Notes: generated by a model not told the origin, from the letters alone. A stretch of 64,000 bases of DNA from Streptomyces sp. CB01635 (GCF_002803065.1 NZ_NNBL01000005.1:62001-126000); one strand, 5' to 3'. Shown: positions 17,368 to 26,082, counted from the stretch's first letter. A program made the numbers and translations.

Positions 17368-18080
17368 TGTTCGAACGCTTCACACCGGACACCCGCACCG
17401 TGGTGGTCCACACCCAGGACCACGCCCGCCGGCTCGGCCACAACTACATCGGCCCCGAGCATCTCCTGCTCGCCCTCGCCTCCACCGATCAGCCCGCGGG
17501 CGCCGTACTGCGTGAGCACGGAGTGACGCCGGAGGGGGTGGAGGAGGAGATCGTCCGTCTGGTCGGACTCGGGGGCGCGTCCCACCTGTTCGGCACCCTC
17601 AACCGGGACGCGCTCGCGTCCGTGGGCATCGACATCGACGCCGTACGCGCCAGGATCGAGGAGTCCTTCGGGCCGGAGGCCCTCGCGCGTGCCGAAAGCG
17701 CCGTCCACCACGGACCTCGCTCGCCGAGGCGCGGCCCGCGTCGCGTGGTGCCCACGGTCCTCGCCCGCCGCTGGCGCCGGAGGCGAGTCGCCCGACGCCC
17801 CGCCCGCACGGCACAGGCCCCCGCTCCCACCGGCCTGTACCAAGCCGCCGGCGCTCGCTCCGGCGGGCACATCCGGTTCTCCCCTCGCGCCAAGGAGAGC
17901 CTCGCGAACACGGTCCGCGAGGCACAGGCCCGGCACGACAGTTACATCGGCCTCGAACACCTCAGCCTCAGCCTCATCACCATGACCACCGGCCTCGTGC
18001 CCTCAGTACTGTCGGCACTCGGCGCCTCGGCCCCGGCGTTGCGCACCGCAATCAGTGAGCGGTATGGGCAGGTGAGCTGA
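17364..18080 (+). CDS. Clp N-terminal domain protein without ATPase
   Basis: A 238-residue protein holding two ClpA/ClpC N-terminal repeats: ERFTPDTRTVVVHTQDHARRLGHNYIGPEHLLLAL near the start and IRFSPRAKESLANTVREAQARHDSYIGLEHLSLSLI near residues 170-205. Between them is an Arg-rich, Pro-rich linker (about 115-160). No Walker motif follows, so it cannot unfold proteins by itself. Known family behaviour is peptide or adaptor binding. It could act as a chaperone-like sensor for the co-translated HTH protein or as a ClpC adaptor or decoy; both are inference. Confidence 0.88.
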   Translation: MMFERFTPDTRTVVVHTQDHARRLGHNYIGPEHLLLALASTDQPAGAVLREHGVTPEGVEEEIVRLVGLGGASHLFGTLNRDALASVGIDIDAVRARIEESFGPEALARAESAVHHGPRSPRRGPRRVVPTVLARRWRRRRVARRPARTAQAPAPTGLYQAAGARSGGHIRFSPRAKESLANTVREAQARHDSYIGLEHLSLSLITMTTGLVPSVLSALGASAPALRTAISERYGQVS

Positions 18081-18105
18081 TTCCCTCCCTCCCCCGGTCA
18101 TGCGG

Positions 18106-18279
18106 CTACGGCGCCGTCGCCGTGGTCCGGTCCGGGGCGGGCGGGGCCGCCGGGTCGACGGCGACGACGAGGAACGTGGCGACGAGGGCGCTGGCCCCCG
18201 CGAGCCCGGCGGCAAGACGGCGCCGGGCCGTGAGGGTGGGGAGCGGCGTGGGGCCTGCGGGCTTGCGGTGGCGTCCCAT
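18106..18279 (-). CDS. 57-residue single-helix membrane or secreted protein
   Basis: A small gene with ATG at 18279 and TAG at 18106-18108. The product starts MGRHRKPAGPTPLPTLTARRR, then has one hydrophobic helix (LAAGLAGASALVATFLVVAV) and a short Pro/Thr/Ala tail. It begins 40 bases after the stop of the ferric-reductase-like gene on the same strand, with AGAGAG upstream as a weak ribosome site, so it is probably in the same transcript. Third positions are almost all G or C. Function is unknown; a small membrane partner of the flavoprotein is possible. Confidence 0.6.
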   Translation of the reverse strand: MGRHRKPAGPTPLPTLTARRRLAAGLAGASALVATFLVVAVDPAAPPAPDRTTATAP

Positions 18280-18319
18280 GGGGGTCTCTCTGTCAGTGGT
18301 CTACGGCATCTGCGCCGGC

Positions 18320-19774
18320 TCAGAACGTGAAGCACTCTGCGTGGATGTGGTTTTCGGGCACCCCTGCCCGCACCAGCGCCGCGGTGGCCGCGGCCGTCAT
18401 GCCGGGCGGCCCGCACACGTACACGTCGTGCTCGGCGAGTTCGGGTACGAGATTGCGCAGGGCCTGCGGTGCGAGCGGGTCGAACGAGGCGTCCGACGGG
18501 CCGAGCAGATAGTGCAGGGCCGCCTGCCTGCTGCGGGCGATGGCCTCCAACTCCCCGCTCAGGACGAGTTGTTCTGCTGTGCCCGCGCGGTAGAGGAGAG
18601 TGAGGTCGCCCGGCGCTCCGGGCATCGTCTCGAACAGGGCCCGCAGGGGCGTGATGCCGACGCCGCCCGCCAGGAGCAGCACCTTGCGCCGTGTGCGGCG
18701 GTGTGCAGTGAGCGCGCCGAAGGGCCCCGTGGCCAGGACGCGCGTGCCCGGCGCGAGCCTGCGGACACGGCGCGTGTGCCGGCCGAGTGCCTTGACGGTG
18801 ATACGCAGTTCATCGCCGCGCACCGGCGCCGAGAGGGAGAACGGGAGCGACGTGTGCCAGAGCCCTCCTCTGAGGAATCGCCAGCGGAAGAACTGGCCGG
18901 GCTCGGCCCGCAGTCCGTCGAGCCCGATGCCCTGCATGACGACGGAGAAGACGCCGGGCCCCTCGCCATGGACCGCGACCACGCGCAGGCTGTGCCGCAG
19001 CGCCTGATGGACGGGCACGACCAGCCGATACCAGACGAGCAGTACGGCGACGGTCGCGTGCAGGAGGGCCCAGAGCCACCGCGTGACGACGCCGCTTGCC
19101 ACATCCGGGCCCGCGAGTTGATGCACGAAGCCCAGCGCAGCGCCCAGATAGGTCAGCAGATGCAGGGCCCGCCACGTCTCGTGGGTGACCCGGCGGCGTA
19201 CCGCACGAGCGCTGCTCACACCGACGGCGACGAGCAGGGCCGTACCGGCGAACGCGGCCACGACGGCCCGGTATCCGAGGAGGGCCACGACGGTGGAGAC
19301 GAGGTCGGTGCCGGCGTGGGTGGCGTATCCGCACACGGCGAGGACCAGATGGGCAGCGCACAGCACCAGGACGTGACGTCCACCGGCGGCGTGACGGCGG
19401 GCGAGCCGGTCGGCGCCGACTCCGTGCTCGACCGCGGGGATGCGCGCCATGAGGAAGAGCATGACGAGAATGCCATATCCGGCGAGCAGTCCGGTGAGGT
19501 GTGCGCCGGTCGCGAAGAGCACGTCGAGCCGCGCCGACGGTTCGGCCTGTACGGCCCAGAGGGCGCCGACGCCGATGCCGCCCACGACGGTGCCTGCACG
19601 CAGGGCGCCCGGCGAGATGCGCAGGGGAGCGGCGGGACGGCCGATGCGGGGGCGGCGGGTGGGCCGCGGAGGTATGGGTGGGTACTCCGCGCCCGGGCCC
19701 TCGACGTGGCGGAGATACGCGTTCAGGGCGGGGTACCTGGAGAGTTCGGATTCGCTGGCGGCCTCGGTCGTCAC
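18320..19774 (-). CDS. Ferric-reductase-like transmembrane flavoprotein
   Basis: A 484-residue protein. The N-terminal half has about six helices of the ferric reductase/NOX type with His residues in helices (GRHVLVLCAAHLVLAVCGYATHAG; WRALHLLTYLGAALGFVHQL) placed to bind two haems. The C-terminal half is an FNR-type module: FAD site HTSLPFSLSAP, NAD(P) site LLLAGGVGITPLRALFE and the terminal VYVCGPPGM. It should move electrons from NAD(P)H across the membrane. The start is a GTG six bases after TACTGT, a leaderless arrangement. In related loci an FMN-binding-domain gene follows; here only a 57-residue protein does. Confidence 0.9.
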   Translation of the reverse strand: MTTEAASESELSRYPALNAYLRHVEGPGAEYPPIPPRPTRRPRIGRPAAPLRISPGALRAGTVVGGIGVGALWAVQAEPSARLDVLFATGAHLTGLLAGYGILVMLFLMARIPAVEHGVGADRLARRHAAGGRHVLVLCAAHLVLAVCGYATHAGTDLVSTVVALLGYRAVVAAFAGTALLVAVGVSSARAVRRRVTHETWRALHLLTYLGAALGFVHQLAGPDVASGVVTRWLWALLHATVAVLLVWYRLVVPVHQALRHSLRVVAVHGEGPGVFSVVMQGIGLDGLRAEPGQFFRWRFLRGGLWHTSLPFSLSAPVRGDELRITVKALGRHTRRVRRLAPGTRVLATGPFGALTAHRRTRRKVLLLAGGVGITPLRALFETMPGAPGDLTLLYRAGTAEQLVLSGELEAIARSRQAALHYLLGPSDASFDPLAPQALRNLVPELAEHDVYVCGPPGMTAAATAALVRAGVPENHIHAECFTF

Positions 19775-20270
19775 GCGGCCACAGTAGGGGTCGAGAGGGG
19801 TGAAAAAAGCCAGGTCAGAGGCCCATGACTGATCCTTAAGGCAGGCTTGAGGATCGCCTCAAGGGTGGTTAAGCCACGGGGCCCCTCGACCCGGAACGGT
19901 TGGGGAGCACCACGAGGCCGGAAACGACCGCGCCGCGTTTCCGGCCTCGTCGCCAGGAGGTCACCGTCGCGGGCAACAGTGACTCCCATACCGCACAGGG
20001 GACTTCGCCTTCTTGTACACAATGTCGGACAGGCCGGGGATCCGACGCCCCCATGGAGCCTGATACAAACCGCCGGCACCCTGGTACAAAGAACACGTCT
20101 TCGGCTCCTCCCGACCGTGCCTCACTCATCGGACACGGCGTACGAGACAGACGTGCCGGCCAGACCGGCCCGCGCCGAAGCCCCCGCACCGAGCCTCGAC
20201 CAGGCATGCCGGGCGCACTGATCAAAGGGCGGCTGAGAGCAGCCCCCACCCGTGCAGAAAGGCCGACGGT
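19775..20270. other. Divergent intergenic region with a dyad
   Basis: About 500 bases between two divergent genes. The dyad CTTGAGG-ATCG-CCTCAAG (19846-19863) lies 70 bases upstream of the flavoprotein and is flanked by CTTAAG/TTAAG-like bases, so it may be an operator. GGTACAAA and GATACAAA form a short direct repeat near 20060-20090. Open frames here lack ribosome sites and family resemblance. Confidence 0.45.
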
Positions 20271-21704
20271 TTGAACCCGCAGACATTTCAGGATCAGGCA
20301 CCTCCCCACATACCCGCCTCGGGTCAGCGCATTGTGATCATCGAGGACGACGAGGCCCTGGGGCGCTCCGCAGCGGCTCACATCGGCCGCTGGTACGGCA
20401 CGGTGCAACGCCTGCCGCGGCCCGACGACGACACGCTGCGCGAGCACCTGGAGCAGTCCGTCGACGCCGTCGCCGTCGTCTCCCGCGATGACATCGTCGC
20501 CCTGCGCTATGCCTTGCTGGCCGAACATCTCAAGCCGGGCATCCGGTTGGTCGTGACCCTCTTCGACCGCACGGTCGCCGACGAGGTCTCCCGTACGGTC
20601 CCCAACTGCACCGTCCTGAGCATGACCGATGCCATCGTGCCCAGCCTCCTGGCCGAATGCCTCGCCCCGAGCTACGCGATGCTCCAGCCCGACGGCGGGG
20701 GCGTCATCGCGGTCCGGCGGGAGGACGGGACCACGTCCGTCGAGCATCTGAACGGACGTGCCCTCGCGGCCCACGCGCATGTTCACCCCCGCGCGTCCTT
20801 CCCTGCCTGGCTGCGTTCCCTCGGGACGTCCGCGAAGGCGCTCATCGCGAGTCTGGCCGCCCTGTCGGTGGCCTTCTCGGTGGACATCGCGCTCGGCGTC
20901 CTCGTCCTGCACGAGCACTGGACCGACTCCGTGTGGAACGCCGCCCGCGCGCTCACCACGATCGGCTCCTCGCCGGCGGCCGAGCACGGACCCGGCTGGT
21001 ACAAGGTCCTGTCCGCCGTCTCGATGCTCGCCGTCCTGGTGCTGGCGGCCATCTTCACCGCGAGCGTCGTCGACCGGTTCACGGGACACCGCATGACGAG
21101 CATCCTGGGCGCCCGGTCCATCCCGCGCCGCGGCCACGTCATCGTCGTCGGCCTCGGGCAGGTGGGCCTGCGGCTGTCCGCGCGGCTGAAGGACCTCGGC
21201 ATCAAGGTCGTCGCCGTGGAGCGCAACCCCCAGGCGGCGTGCCTCCCTCTGGCCCGCTCCCTGAACATCCCCGTCGTCCTCGGCCGGGGCGGTGACCGCT
21301 TCCTGCTCGAACGCCTCTCCGTCTTGCGGGCCCGTGGTCTTGCCGCGGTCGGCTCGGACAGTCTGGCGAACATGGCTGTCGCGGTCGCGGCCCGGGCCGT
21401 CGCCCCCGACCAGCGGATCATCCTGCGCGCCGGAAGCGACGAGGTCACGACGGACTCGCAGTCCCTGTTCCGGATCGGCGCGGTGTGCGACTTCCCGCGC
21501 ATCGTTGGCGCCTTCGTCGCCGCATCGGTACTGGGCGCCGAACCGTCCAGCGTCTTCGTCGCCGAGGACCGCACCTGCGCCCTGTTCCCGGACGGACAGG
21601 TGGTGGATCTCGCCACGTGGGACACACGCCCCGAGCCATCCGAGGACGAGACCGCACCTGGCCGTACTGCGCCAGACGTTGAAGCGTCAGCGGCCACGAA
21701 CTGA
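20271..21704 (+). CDS. Two-helix K+-channel-like protein with two RCK/Rossmann domains
   Basis: A 477-residue protein starting at TTG with AGAAAGG nine bases upstream. Residues 18-130 form a Rossmann-like domain (QRIVIIEDDEALGRSAA). A helix (189-213), a pore-loop segment (219-235) and a second helix (246-267) follow, then an RCK domain with the nucleotide motif GHVIVVGLGQVGLRL (283-297) and the acidic VVAVERN. The pore loop reads ALTTIGSSPAA, where K+ channels have T-V/I-G-Y-G-D. It is therefore channel-like with a degenerate selectivity filter. It could be a non-selective or non-conducting nucleotide sensor, or a channel of other selectivity. Confidence 0.82.
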   Translation: MNPQTFQDQAPPHIPASGQRIVIIEDDEALGRSAAAHIGRWYGTVQRLPRPDDDTLREHLEQSVDAVAVVSRDDIVALRYALLAEHLKPGIRLVVTLFDRTVADEVSRTVPNCTVLSMTDAIVPSLLAECLAPSYAMLQPDGGGVIAVRREDGTTSVEHLNGRALAAHAHVHPRASFPAWLRSLGTSAKALIASLAALSVAFSVDIALGVLVLHEHWTDSVWNAARALTTIGSSPAAEHGPGWYKVLSAVSMLAVLVLAAIFTASVVDRFTGHRMTSILGARSIPRRGHVIVVGLGQVGLRLSARLKDLGIKVVAVERNPQAACLPLARSLNIPVVLGRGGDRFLLERLSVLRARGLAAVGSDSLANMAVAVAARAVAPDQRIILRAGSDEVTTDSQSLFRIGAVCDFPRIVGAFVAASVLGAEPSSVFVAEDRTCALFPDGQVVDLATWDTRPEPSEDETAPGRTAPDVEASAATN

Positions 21705-21956
21705 GTGCGGACTCACCGCGCTCGCACCACTGGCCCGTTGGGCTGCCGTCCGCTCCACCCGGCATGCCGTGACCACGGCCGAGGAAAAGGAGGGGACACC
21801 CGATCGAGCGTGACCGACGCGCCGGCGTGCTCACCCGCGGCGGGACCATCTCACTGCCGGCTGGCGCCAGTTCCTTGACGCCGGATATTCCGTGTATCGC
21901 GGGCGTATCGAAAATCGCATACGCCACCGCAACGGCCCGCCGTCTCCAATGGGGCC

Positions 21957-22661
21957 ATGAACCACGACGCATCCCTGCCGGCACCGCCCGGCCGCACACG
22001 CAGGATCGTGTTCCTCGGCCTGGCGATCGTCGCCTTGGCGAGCGGCGCGTTCGTTGTGCGCGGGCCGCTCATGATGTCCGCTCCGAGGTGCATGGCCGGG
22101 CGGTGGCACGGCTGCTTCGACACGTTCAACGGTGTGGTGCTCATGACGTTGGTCGCGCTGCCGTTGGCCGCGCTGGTGGCGTGGGCTCTGACGCTCCGTC
22201 GGCGTGCCGCCGGCGTCACATCGGCGTGGCGGATGTCGCTGGCCGAGGTGGGCATGGTCCACGGGACGGTGCCGTTCCTGTGGCTGACCATGATGCCGGG
22301 CGCCGGGGCCGGCATCGTCCCCGCCCGGGTGAGCCTGGTACCCCTGCGGGACCTGGTCACGATGGGGACGCTCGGGATCGTGGGCAACCTGCTGGTCTTC
22401 GCTTCGTTGGGGTTCTTCGCCCCGATGCGGTTCGCGGCACTGGCATCCGTGCCGCGGAACCTGGCGCTCGGGGCGGGCTGCTCGGTCCTGGTCGAAACCG
22501 CACAGTACGTCCTGCGCCTTGACCGGGTGTCCTCAGTGGACGACGTACTGGTCAACGCCGCCGGCGCCGTACTGGCCGCGCTGGCGTCGCGCCACTGGTG
22601 GCGCACTGCGGCGCAAGCGCCGTCGGACCAGCCCCGCCCCGCGCCGGCACCGACAGGGTGA
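21957..22661 (+). CDS. VanZ-family membrane protein
   Basis: A 234-residue protein with five predicted helices. The VanZ hallmark VSSVDDVLVNAAGAVLAAL occurs in the last helix, and LVPLRDLVTMGTLGIVGNLLVF matches the conserved central loop and helix. VanZ proteins give low-level teicoplanin resistance in enterococci; most homologues have unknown roles in the envelope. A VanRS-like two-component pair starts 105 bases downstream, which suggests a glycopeptide or envelope-stress module, although no vanHAX genes are present in the window. Confidence 0.87.
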   Translation: MNHDASLPAPPGRTRRIVFLGLAIVALASGAFVVRGPLMMSAPRCMAGRWHGCFDTFNGVVLMTLVALPLAALVAWALTLRRRAAGVTSAWRMSLAEVGMVHGTVPFLWLTMMPGAGAGIVPARVSLVPLRDLVTMGTLGIVGNLLVFASLGFFAPMRFAALASVPRNLALGAGCSVLVETAQYVLRLDRVSSVDDVLVNAAGAVLAALASRHWWRTAAQAPSDQPRPAPAPTG

Positions 22662-22675
22662 GTGGCGTGTCCGGT

Positions 22676-22735
22676 GTGCACACTTCTTTGCGCCCGGCCT
22701 TGCATAGGCCTTTGCACACGCCCTTGCATACGTCG
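22676..22735 (+). promoter_or_regulatory. Five 12-bp phased repeats upstream of the response regulator
   Basis: TTGC recurs at exactly 12-base steps: 22688, 22700, 22712 and 22724, with GTGC at 22676. The unit is about TTGCAY plus six variable bases. The array ends at 22735, just where a -35 box would lie for the -10 TAGGCT (22754-22759), and no -35 consensus is seen. This is the layout of direct-repeat binding by an OmpR-family activator. The -10 ends six bases before the ATG, so the transcript may be leaderless. Confidence 0.75.
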
Positions 22736-22765
22736 GCGATATGTTCTGCTGCTTAGGCTTCGCAC

Positions 22766-23464
22766 ATGCGCGTACTGATCGTGGAGGACGAGCCCTACCT
22801 GGCCGAAGCCGTCCGTGACGGTCTACGCCTTGAGGCGATCGCCGCCGACATCGCCGGCGACGGCGACTCCGCCCTGGAACTCCTCAGCGTCAACTCCTAC
22901 GACCTCGCGGTCCTCGACCGCGACATCCCCGGCCCCTCCGGCGACGAGGTGGCCCGACGCATCGTCGCCTCCGGCAGCGGCATCCCGATCCTCATGCTCA
23001 CCGCCGCCGACCGGATCGACGACAAGGCTTCCGGGTTCGGGCTCGGCGCCGACGACTACCTCACCAAACCGTTCGCGCTGCGGGAGCTCGTCCTGCGGCT
23101 GAGGGCGCTCGACCGCAGACGCGCGTACGCCCGGCCTCCGGTCCACGAGATCGCGGGCCTGCGGTTCGACCCCTTCCGCCGGGAGGTCTTCCGCGACGGA
23201 CGCTATGTGGCGCTCACCCGCAAACAGTTCGCCGTCCTTGAAGTCCTCGTCGGCGCCGAGGGCGGGGTCGTCAGCGCCGAAGAACTCCTTGAACGGGCGT
23301 GGGACGAGAATGCCGACCCCCTCACCAACGCCGTGCGCATCACCGTCTCGGCGCTGCGCAAACGGCTCGGCGAACCATGGATCATCGCCACGGTGCCCGG
23401 CGTCGGCTACCGGATCGACACCGGTCCGGACATCACCGCCCCCGGCAGTACGCCGCATGGATAG
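22766..23464 (+). CDS. OmpR-family response regulator, VanR-like
   Basis: A 232-residue regulator. The receiver has E7-D8, phosphoacceptor Asp51 (LAVLDRDIPGPSGDEV) and Lys in YLTKPFALRELVLR. The C-terminal winged helix contains the OmpR pattern (LTRKQFAVLEVLVGAEGGVVSAEELLERAWDE and VGYRID). It overlaps the histidine kinase gene by 8 bases, so the two are a cognate pair. The phased repeat array upstream is its likely binding site and would give positive autoregulation. Confidence 0.95.
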   Translation: MRVLIVEDEPYLAEAVRDGLRLEAIAADIAGDGDSALELLSVNSYDLAVLDRDIPGPSGDEVARRIVASGSGIPILMLTAADRIDDKASGFGLGADDYLTKPFALRELVLRLRALDRRRAYARPPVHEIAGLRFDPFRREVFRDGRYVALTRKQFAVLEVLVGAEGGVVSAEELLERAWDENADPLTNAVRITVSALRKRLGEPWIIATVPGVGYRIDTGPDITAPGSTPHG

Positions 23465-24572
23465 GCGTCCAGGGCTCAGCGCCCGACTGAAACTCACCCT
23501 CAGCTACGCCGGATTCCTCGCCGTCGCCGGCGCTCTCCTGCTGGCCGTGGTGTGGGTGTTCCTGCTGCGCTACGTACCTGACAACCCCAAGGGCCTTCTC
23601 GGGATCTCGCCCAACCGCTACCTCCTTGTGCACACCTTCGCGCCCGCCGCGGCCGTGGCGATGGTCTTCCTGCTCGTGTTCGGCCTCGTCGGGGGATGGA
23701 TCCTCGCCGGCCGTATGCTCGCACCGCTCACACAGATCACGGATGCGGCACGGAAGGCCGGGAGCGGGTCGCTGTCCCACCGGATCCATATGAAGGGCCG
23801 CCAGGACGAATTCCGTGAACTCTCCGACGCGTTCGACTCGATGCTCCAACAACTCGAGTCCCACGTCGCCGAGCAGCAGAGGTTCGCCGCGAACGCCTCC
23901 CACGAACTGCGCACCCCGCTGGCGATCTCGCGGACGCTCCTCGACGTCGCCCGCAAGGACCCCACGCGGGACCGGGACGAAGTCATCGAGCGCCTGCACG
24001 CCGTCAATACGCGGGCGATCGACCTCACCGAGGCCCTCCTGCTGCTCAGCCGTGGCGAGCGCGGAAGCTTCATCCGCGAGAGCGTCGACCTCTCCCTCAT
24101 CGCCGAAGAAGCCGCCGAAACGCTGCTCCCCCTCGCCGAAAAGCGCCGCATCACGCTCGACGTCACCGGCGGGGCGGCCCGGACCAGCGGCTCCGCGGAG
24201 CTCCTGCTGCGGATGGTGACGAACCTCGTCCAGAACGCCATCGTCCACAACCTCCCCGCCGGCGGCACCGTGACGGTCCACACCGAGAGGCACGGCGACA
24301 CGAGCGTGCTGCGGGTCGAGAACACAGGTCCTCGGCTCCCACCGGAACTGGTGCCGACCCTCACCGAACCCTTCCGGCGCGGAACGGAACGCGTACGCAC
24401 CGACGAGCACGCCGGCGTCGGGCTCGGCCTGGCCATCGTCCACAGCATCGTCCGCGCCCACGACGGGACCCTCGACCTCGTCCCCGGCCCCACCGGCGGT
24501 CTCCTCGTCACGGTCCGGCTTCCCGGCACGCCGTCGGCATGGTTCCCGAGCATGGTTGGCGGTCCTGAATAG
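23457..24572 (+). CDS. Sensor histidine kinase, VanS-like
   Basis: A 371-residue kinase starting at ATG 23457 inside the response regulator stop region. Helices at about 14-38 and 58-84 flank a short extracellular loop of about 20 residues, too small for a ligand-binding domain, so it may sense within the membrane. HAMP follows, then HisKA with His149 (NASHELRTPLAISRTLL), N box NLVQNAIVHNLPAG and G2 box GVGLGLAIVHSI. Short-loop kinases of this kind often react to cell-wall antibiotics, in line with the VanZ neighbour. Confidence 0.94.
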   Translation: MDRRPGLSARLKLTLSYAGFLAVAGALLLAVVWVFLLRYVPDNPKGLLGISPNRYLLVHTFAPAAAVAMVFLLVFGLVGGWILAGRMLAPLTQITDAARKAGSGSLSHRIHMKGRQDEFRELSDAFDSMLQQLESHVAEQQRFAANASHELRTPLAISRTLLDVARKDPTRDRDEVIERLHAVNTRAIDLTEALLLLSRGERGSFIRESVDLSLIAEEAAETLLPLAEKRRITLDVTGGAARTSGSAELLLRMVTNLVQNAIVHNLPAGGTVTVHTERHGDTSVLRVENTGPRLPPELVPTLTEPFRRGTERVRTDEHAGVGLGLAIVHSIVRAHDGTLDLVPGPTGGLLVTVRLPGTPSAWFPSMVGGPE

Positions 24573-24660
24573 CGTCGTGGCACCGGAGCCGACCCGACCA
24601 GGCTCGCCCGGGCCGCCGTCGCACCCACGGGCCGGACGGCGAAGTTCTCCCGGAGTCCCT

Positions 24661-24682
24661 CCACGTGCGCGCACGCACGTGG
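24661..24682 (+). terminator. Hairpin after the histidine kinase
   Basis: CCACGTGCG (24661-24669) and CGCACGTGG (24674-24682) form a perfect 9-bp stem with a 4-base loop between the kinase and the next small gene. It may end the two-component transcript; as DNA it could also be an operator for the small gene. Confidence 0.5.
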
Positions 24683-24714
24683 CCGGATGGCGGATCGGCT
24701 GCGATGCTGCCCCT

Positions 24715-24963
24715 ATGGGGACAAGACTGCGGCGCAGCCAGGCCGAGCGGGACGAGGTCACCGTCGAGATCGGCTATGCGCTGTTCAGCGCGTGCTTCCT
24801 CGGAGGCATCGTCTTCGCGACGATCGCCGGCCCCGCCTTCGTCTGGCGCCTCCCTCCCTCGGTCGAGCGCTCATTGGTGGCTACGGGGACTGTGGTCGGC
24901 GGCGTCCTGGCAGTGATGCGCGTCGTCCACGTCCTGTGGAAATTCGACTCTCAACACCGCTGA
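24715..24963 (+). CDS. Small two-helix membrane protein (DUF6332-like)
   Basis: An 82-residue protein, MGTRLRRSQAERDEVTVEIGYA then two helices (LFSACFLGGIVFATIAGPAFVW and LVATGTVVGGVLAVMRVVHVLW). The QAERDxVTVEIGYA start and the VVHVLW end agree with my memory of the streptomycete DUF6332 family, which has no known function; this assignment needs a profile search. No strong ribosome site precedes the ATG. It is monocistronic, downstream of the hairpin at 24661-24682. Confidence 0.7.
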   Translation: MGTRLRRSQAERDEVTVEIGYALFSACFLGGIVFATIAGPAFVWRLPPSVERSLVATGTVVGGVLAVMRVVHVLWKFDSQHR

Positions 24964-24992
24964 CGGACAACCAGGCGCGGGCGGTCGCCGCA

Positions 24993-25175
24993 TCAGCTCG
25001 GCCGGCGGTAGGGAACGTCAGGGATGTGAGCCTTCCATTCCTGTTCCATGAGAGGGCCCGACCCGGCGCAGAGGCCCCGGATCAGCCGCGCCGGGGCGAG
25101 GGCTCGGGTGAAGAACCTGCCGTTCTCGTCCACCGCGGTAGACGCTGAGCCGTCGGGGCTGCAGGCCGAACTCAT
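24993..25175 (-). CDS. Hypothetical 60-residue protein coupled to the upstream membrane gene
   Basis: The ATG at 25175 overlaps the TGA of the preceding minus-strand gene (ATGA), the usual sign of translational coupling. About 83 % of codons end in G or C, as in real genes here. The product (…DENGRFFTRALAPARLIRGL…EWKAHIPDVPYRRPS) has no signal, no helix of membrane type and no family I recognise. Its support is the overlap and codon bias only. Confidence 0.45.
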   Translation of the reverse strand: MSSACSPDGSASTAVDENGRFFTRALAPARLIRGLCAGSGPLMEQEWKAHIPDVPYRRPS

Positions 25176-25756
25176 TGCCCGCCGAGTCGGAGCGCGCCGA
25201 TCACGTACAGGCTCCCGGATACCGTCGTGAGCAGAAAGGCGAGAGCCGTGTGTACGACGAGCCCTCCTCCCGGGGCAAGGCCCAGGTATGCCCGTGCCGC
25301 ACGGCTCACCCGGGGTCGGGGGACTCCTCGCGCGGCGTTCGCGTCGGCCTTCTCGATCGCTCGGCGAAGCTTCCCGCGGGATCTCTTCGTCGTGATGCCC
25401 AGGCGCACACCATGGGCGTCGCACACCACCAGGGTGCGGTGCGCGCCGCCGTACGAAAAGGTCGTGAGCAGGCGGACGGTGGCGATCCGGTTCAGGTCGA
25501 CGGACCGTTCGCCGGTCAGGGTGCGCGCGGTCAGGTGCGACGACGAGTGCCGGAACGGGGCTCGTTCCTCGCACAGCTCGGTGAGGAGGAGGAAGCCGAT
25601 CATCGCGCACAGCAGGCCGAGCACGATCGGTGTGCCTTCGGGGACTGCCCCGGTCCGGGCCAGTTCGTAGCCGGCGAGGGGCAGGAGAAGAACAGCCAGC
25701 GCCAGTCCCGATCCCACGCGCGCACGCGCCACACTGCTGGTTGTACTCGCTTCCAC
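25172..25756 (-). CDS. Two-helix membrane protein with PH-like core
   Basis: A 194-residue product if the GTG at 25756 is used, which has ACGGGGGG a few bases upstream; a longer frame exists but lacks a better site. Two adjacent helices near the N-terminus (GSGLALAVLLLPLAGYELA and PIVLGLLCAMIGFLLLTEL) are followed by a beta-rich section (LTGERSVDLNRIATVRLLTTFSYGGAHRTLVV) like the PH-type domains of bacterial membrane proteins, and a final C-terminal helix. No catalytic residues are evident. Confidence 0.65.
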   Translation of the reverse strand: MEASTTSSVARARVGSGLALAVLLLPLAGYELARTGAVPEGTPIVLGLLCAMIGFLLLTELCEERAPFRHSSSHLTARTLTGERSVDLNRIATVRLLTTFSYGGAHRTLVVCDAHGVRLGITTKRSRGKLRRAIEKADANAARGVPRPRVSRAARAYLGLAPGGGLVVHTALAFLLTTVSGSLYVIGALRLGGQ

Positions 25757-26082
25757 TGACGCCCCCCGTTTCAGCCGACGGGCACCAGCATGCATGAGCG
25801 GTGGGTTGTGCCGCACTGCCGATGTCCGGCAATCTTCGGCACGGGATCCGCCAGGAGCAGGAGCGGGACGCAGGACCGCACGCGTCCCCGGAACACCCTT
25901 GCGCCTGATCATCCATCAAGTCGAGCTGGTTCCAAGCCAGTTGGACCGGACCGACTGTGTACGCGAGCCTCTGCGGGGGGCTTCGGCCGGTCACGTGGGA
26001 GCGTTGCGTGGCACGTCGCCGCCGCTTGAAGGATGTGCTCGTACGAGAGAGCACGATGTGCCCGTCCCCAGAGAGCAAGAAA

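Noticed and set aside
19900..20274. 124-codon plus-strand frame before the channel-like gene
   Set aside because: Composition is Arg/Thr/Pro-rich, with no ribosome site or family, and it overlaps the promoter region and the TTG start of the next gene.
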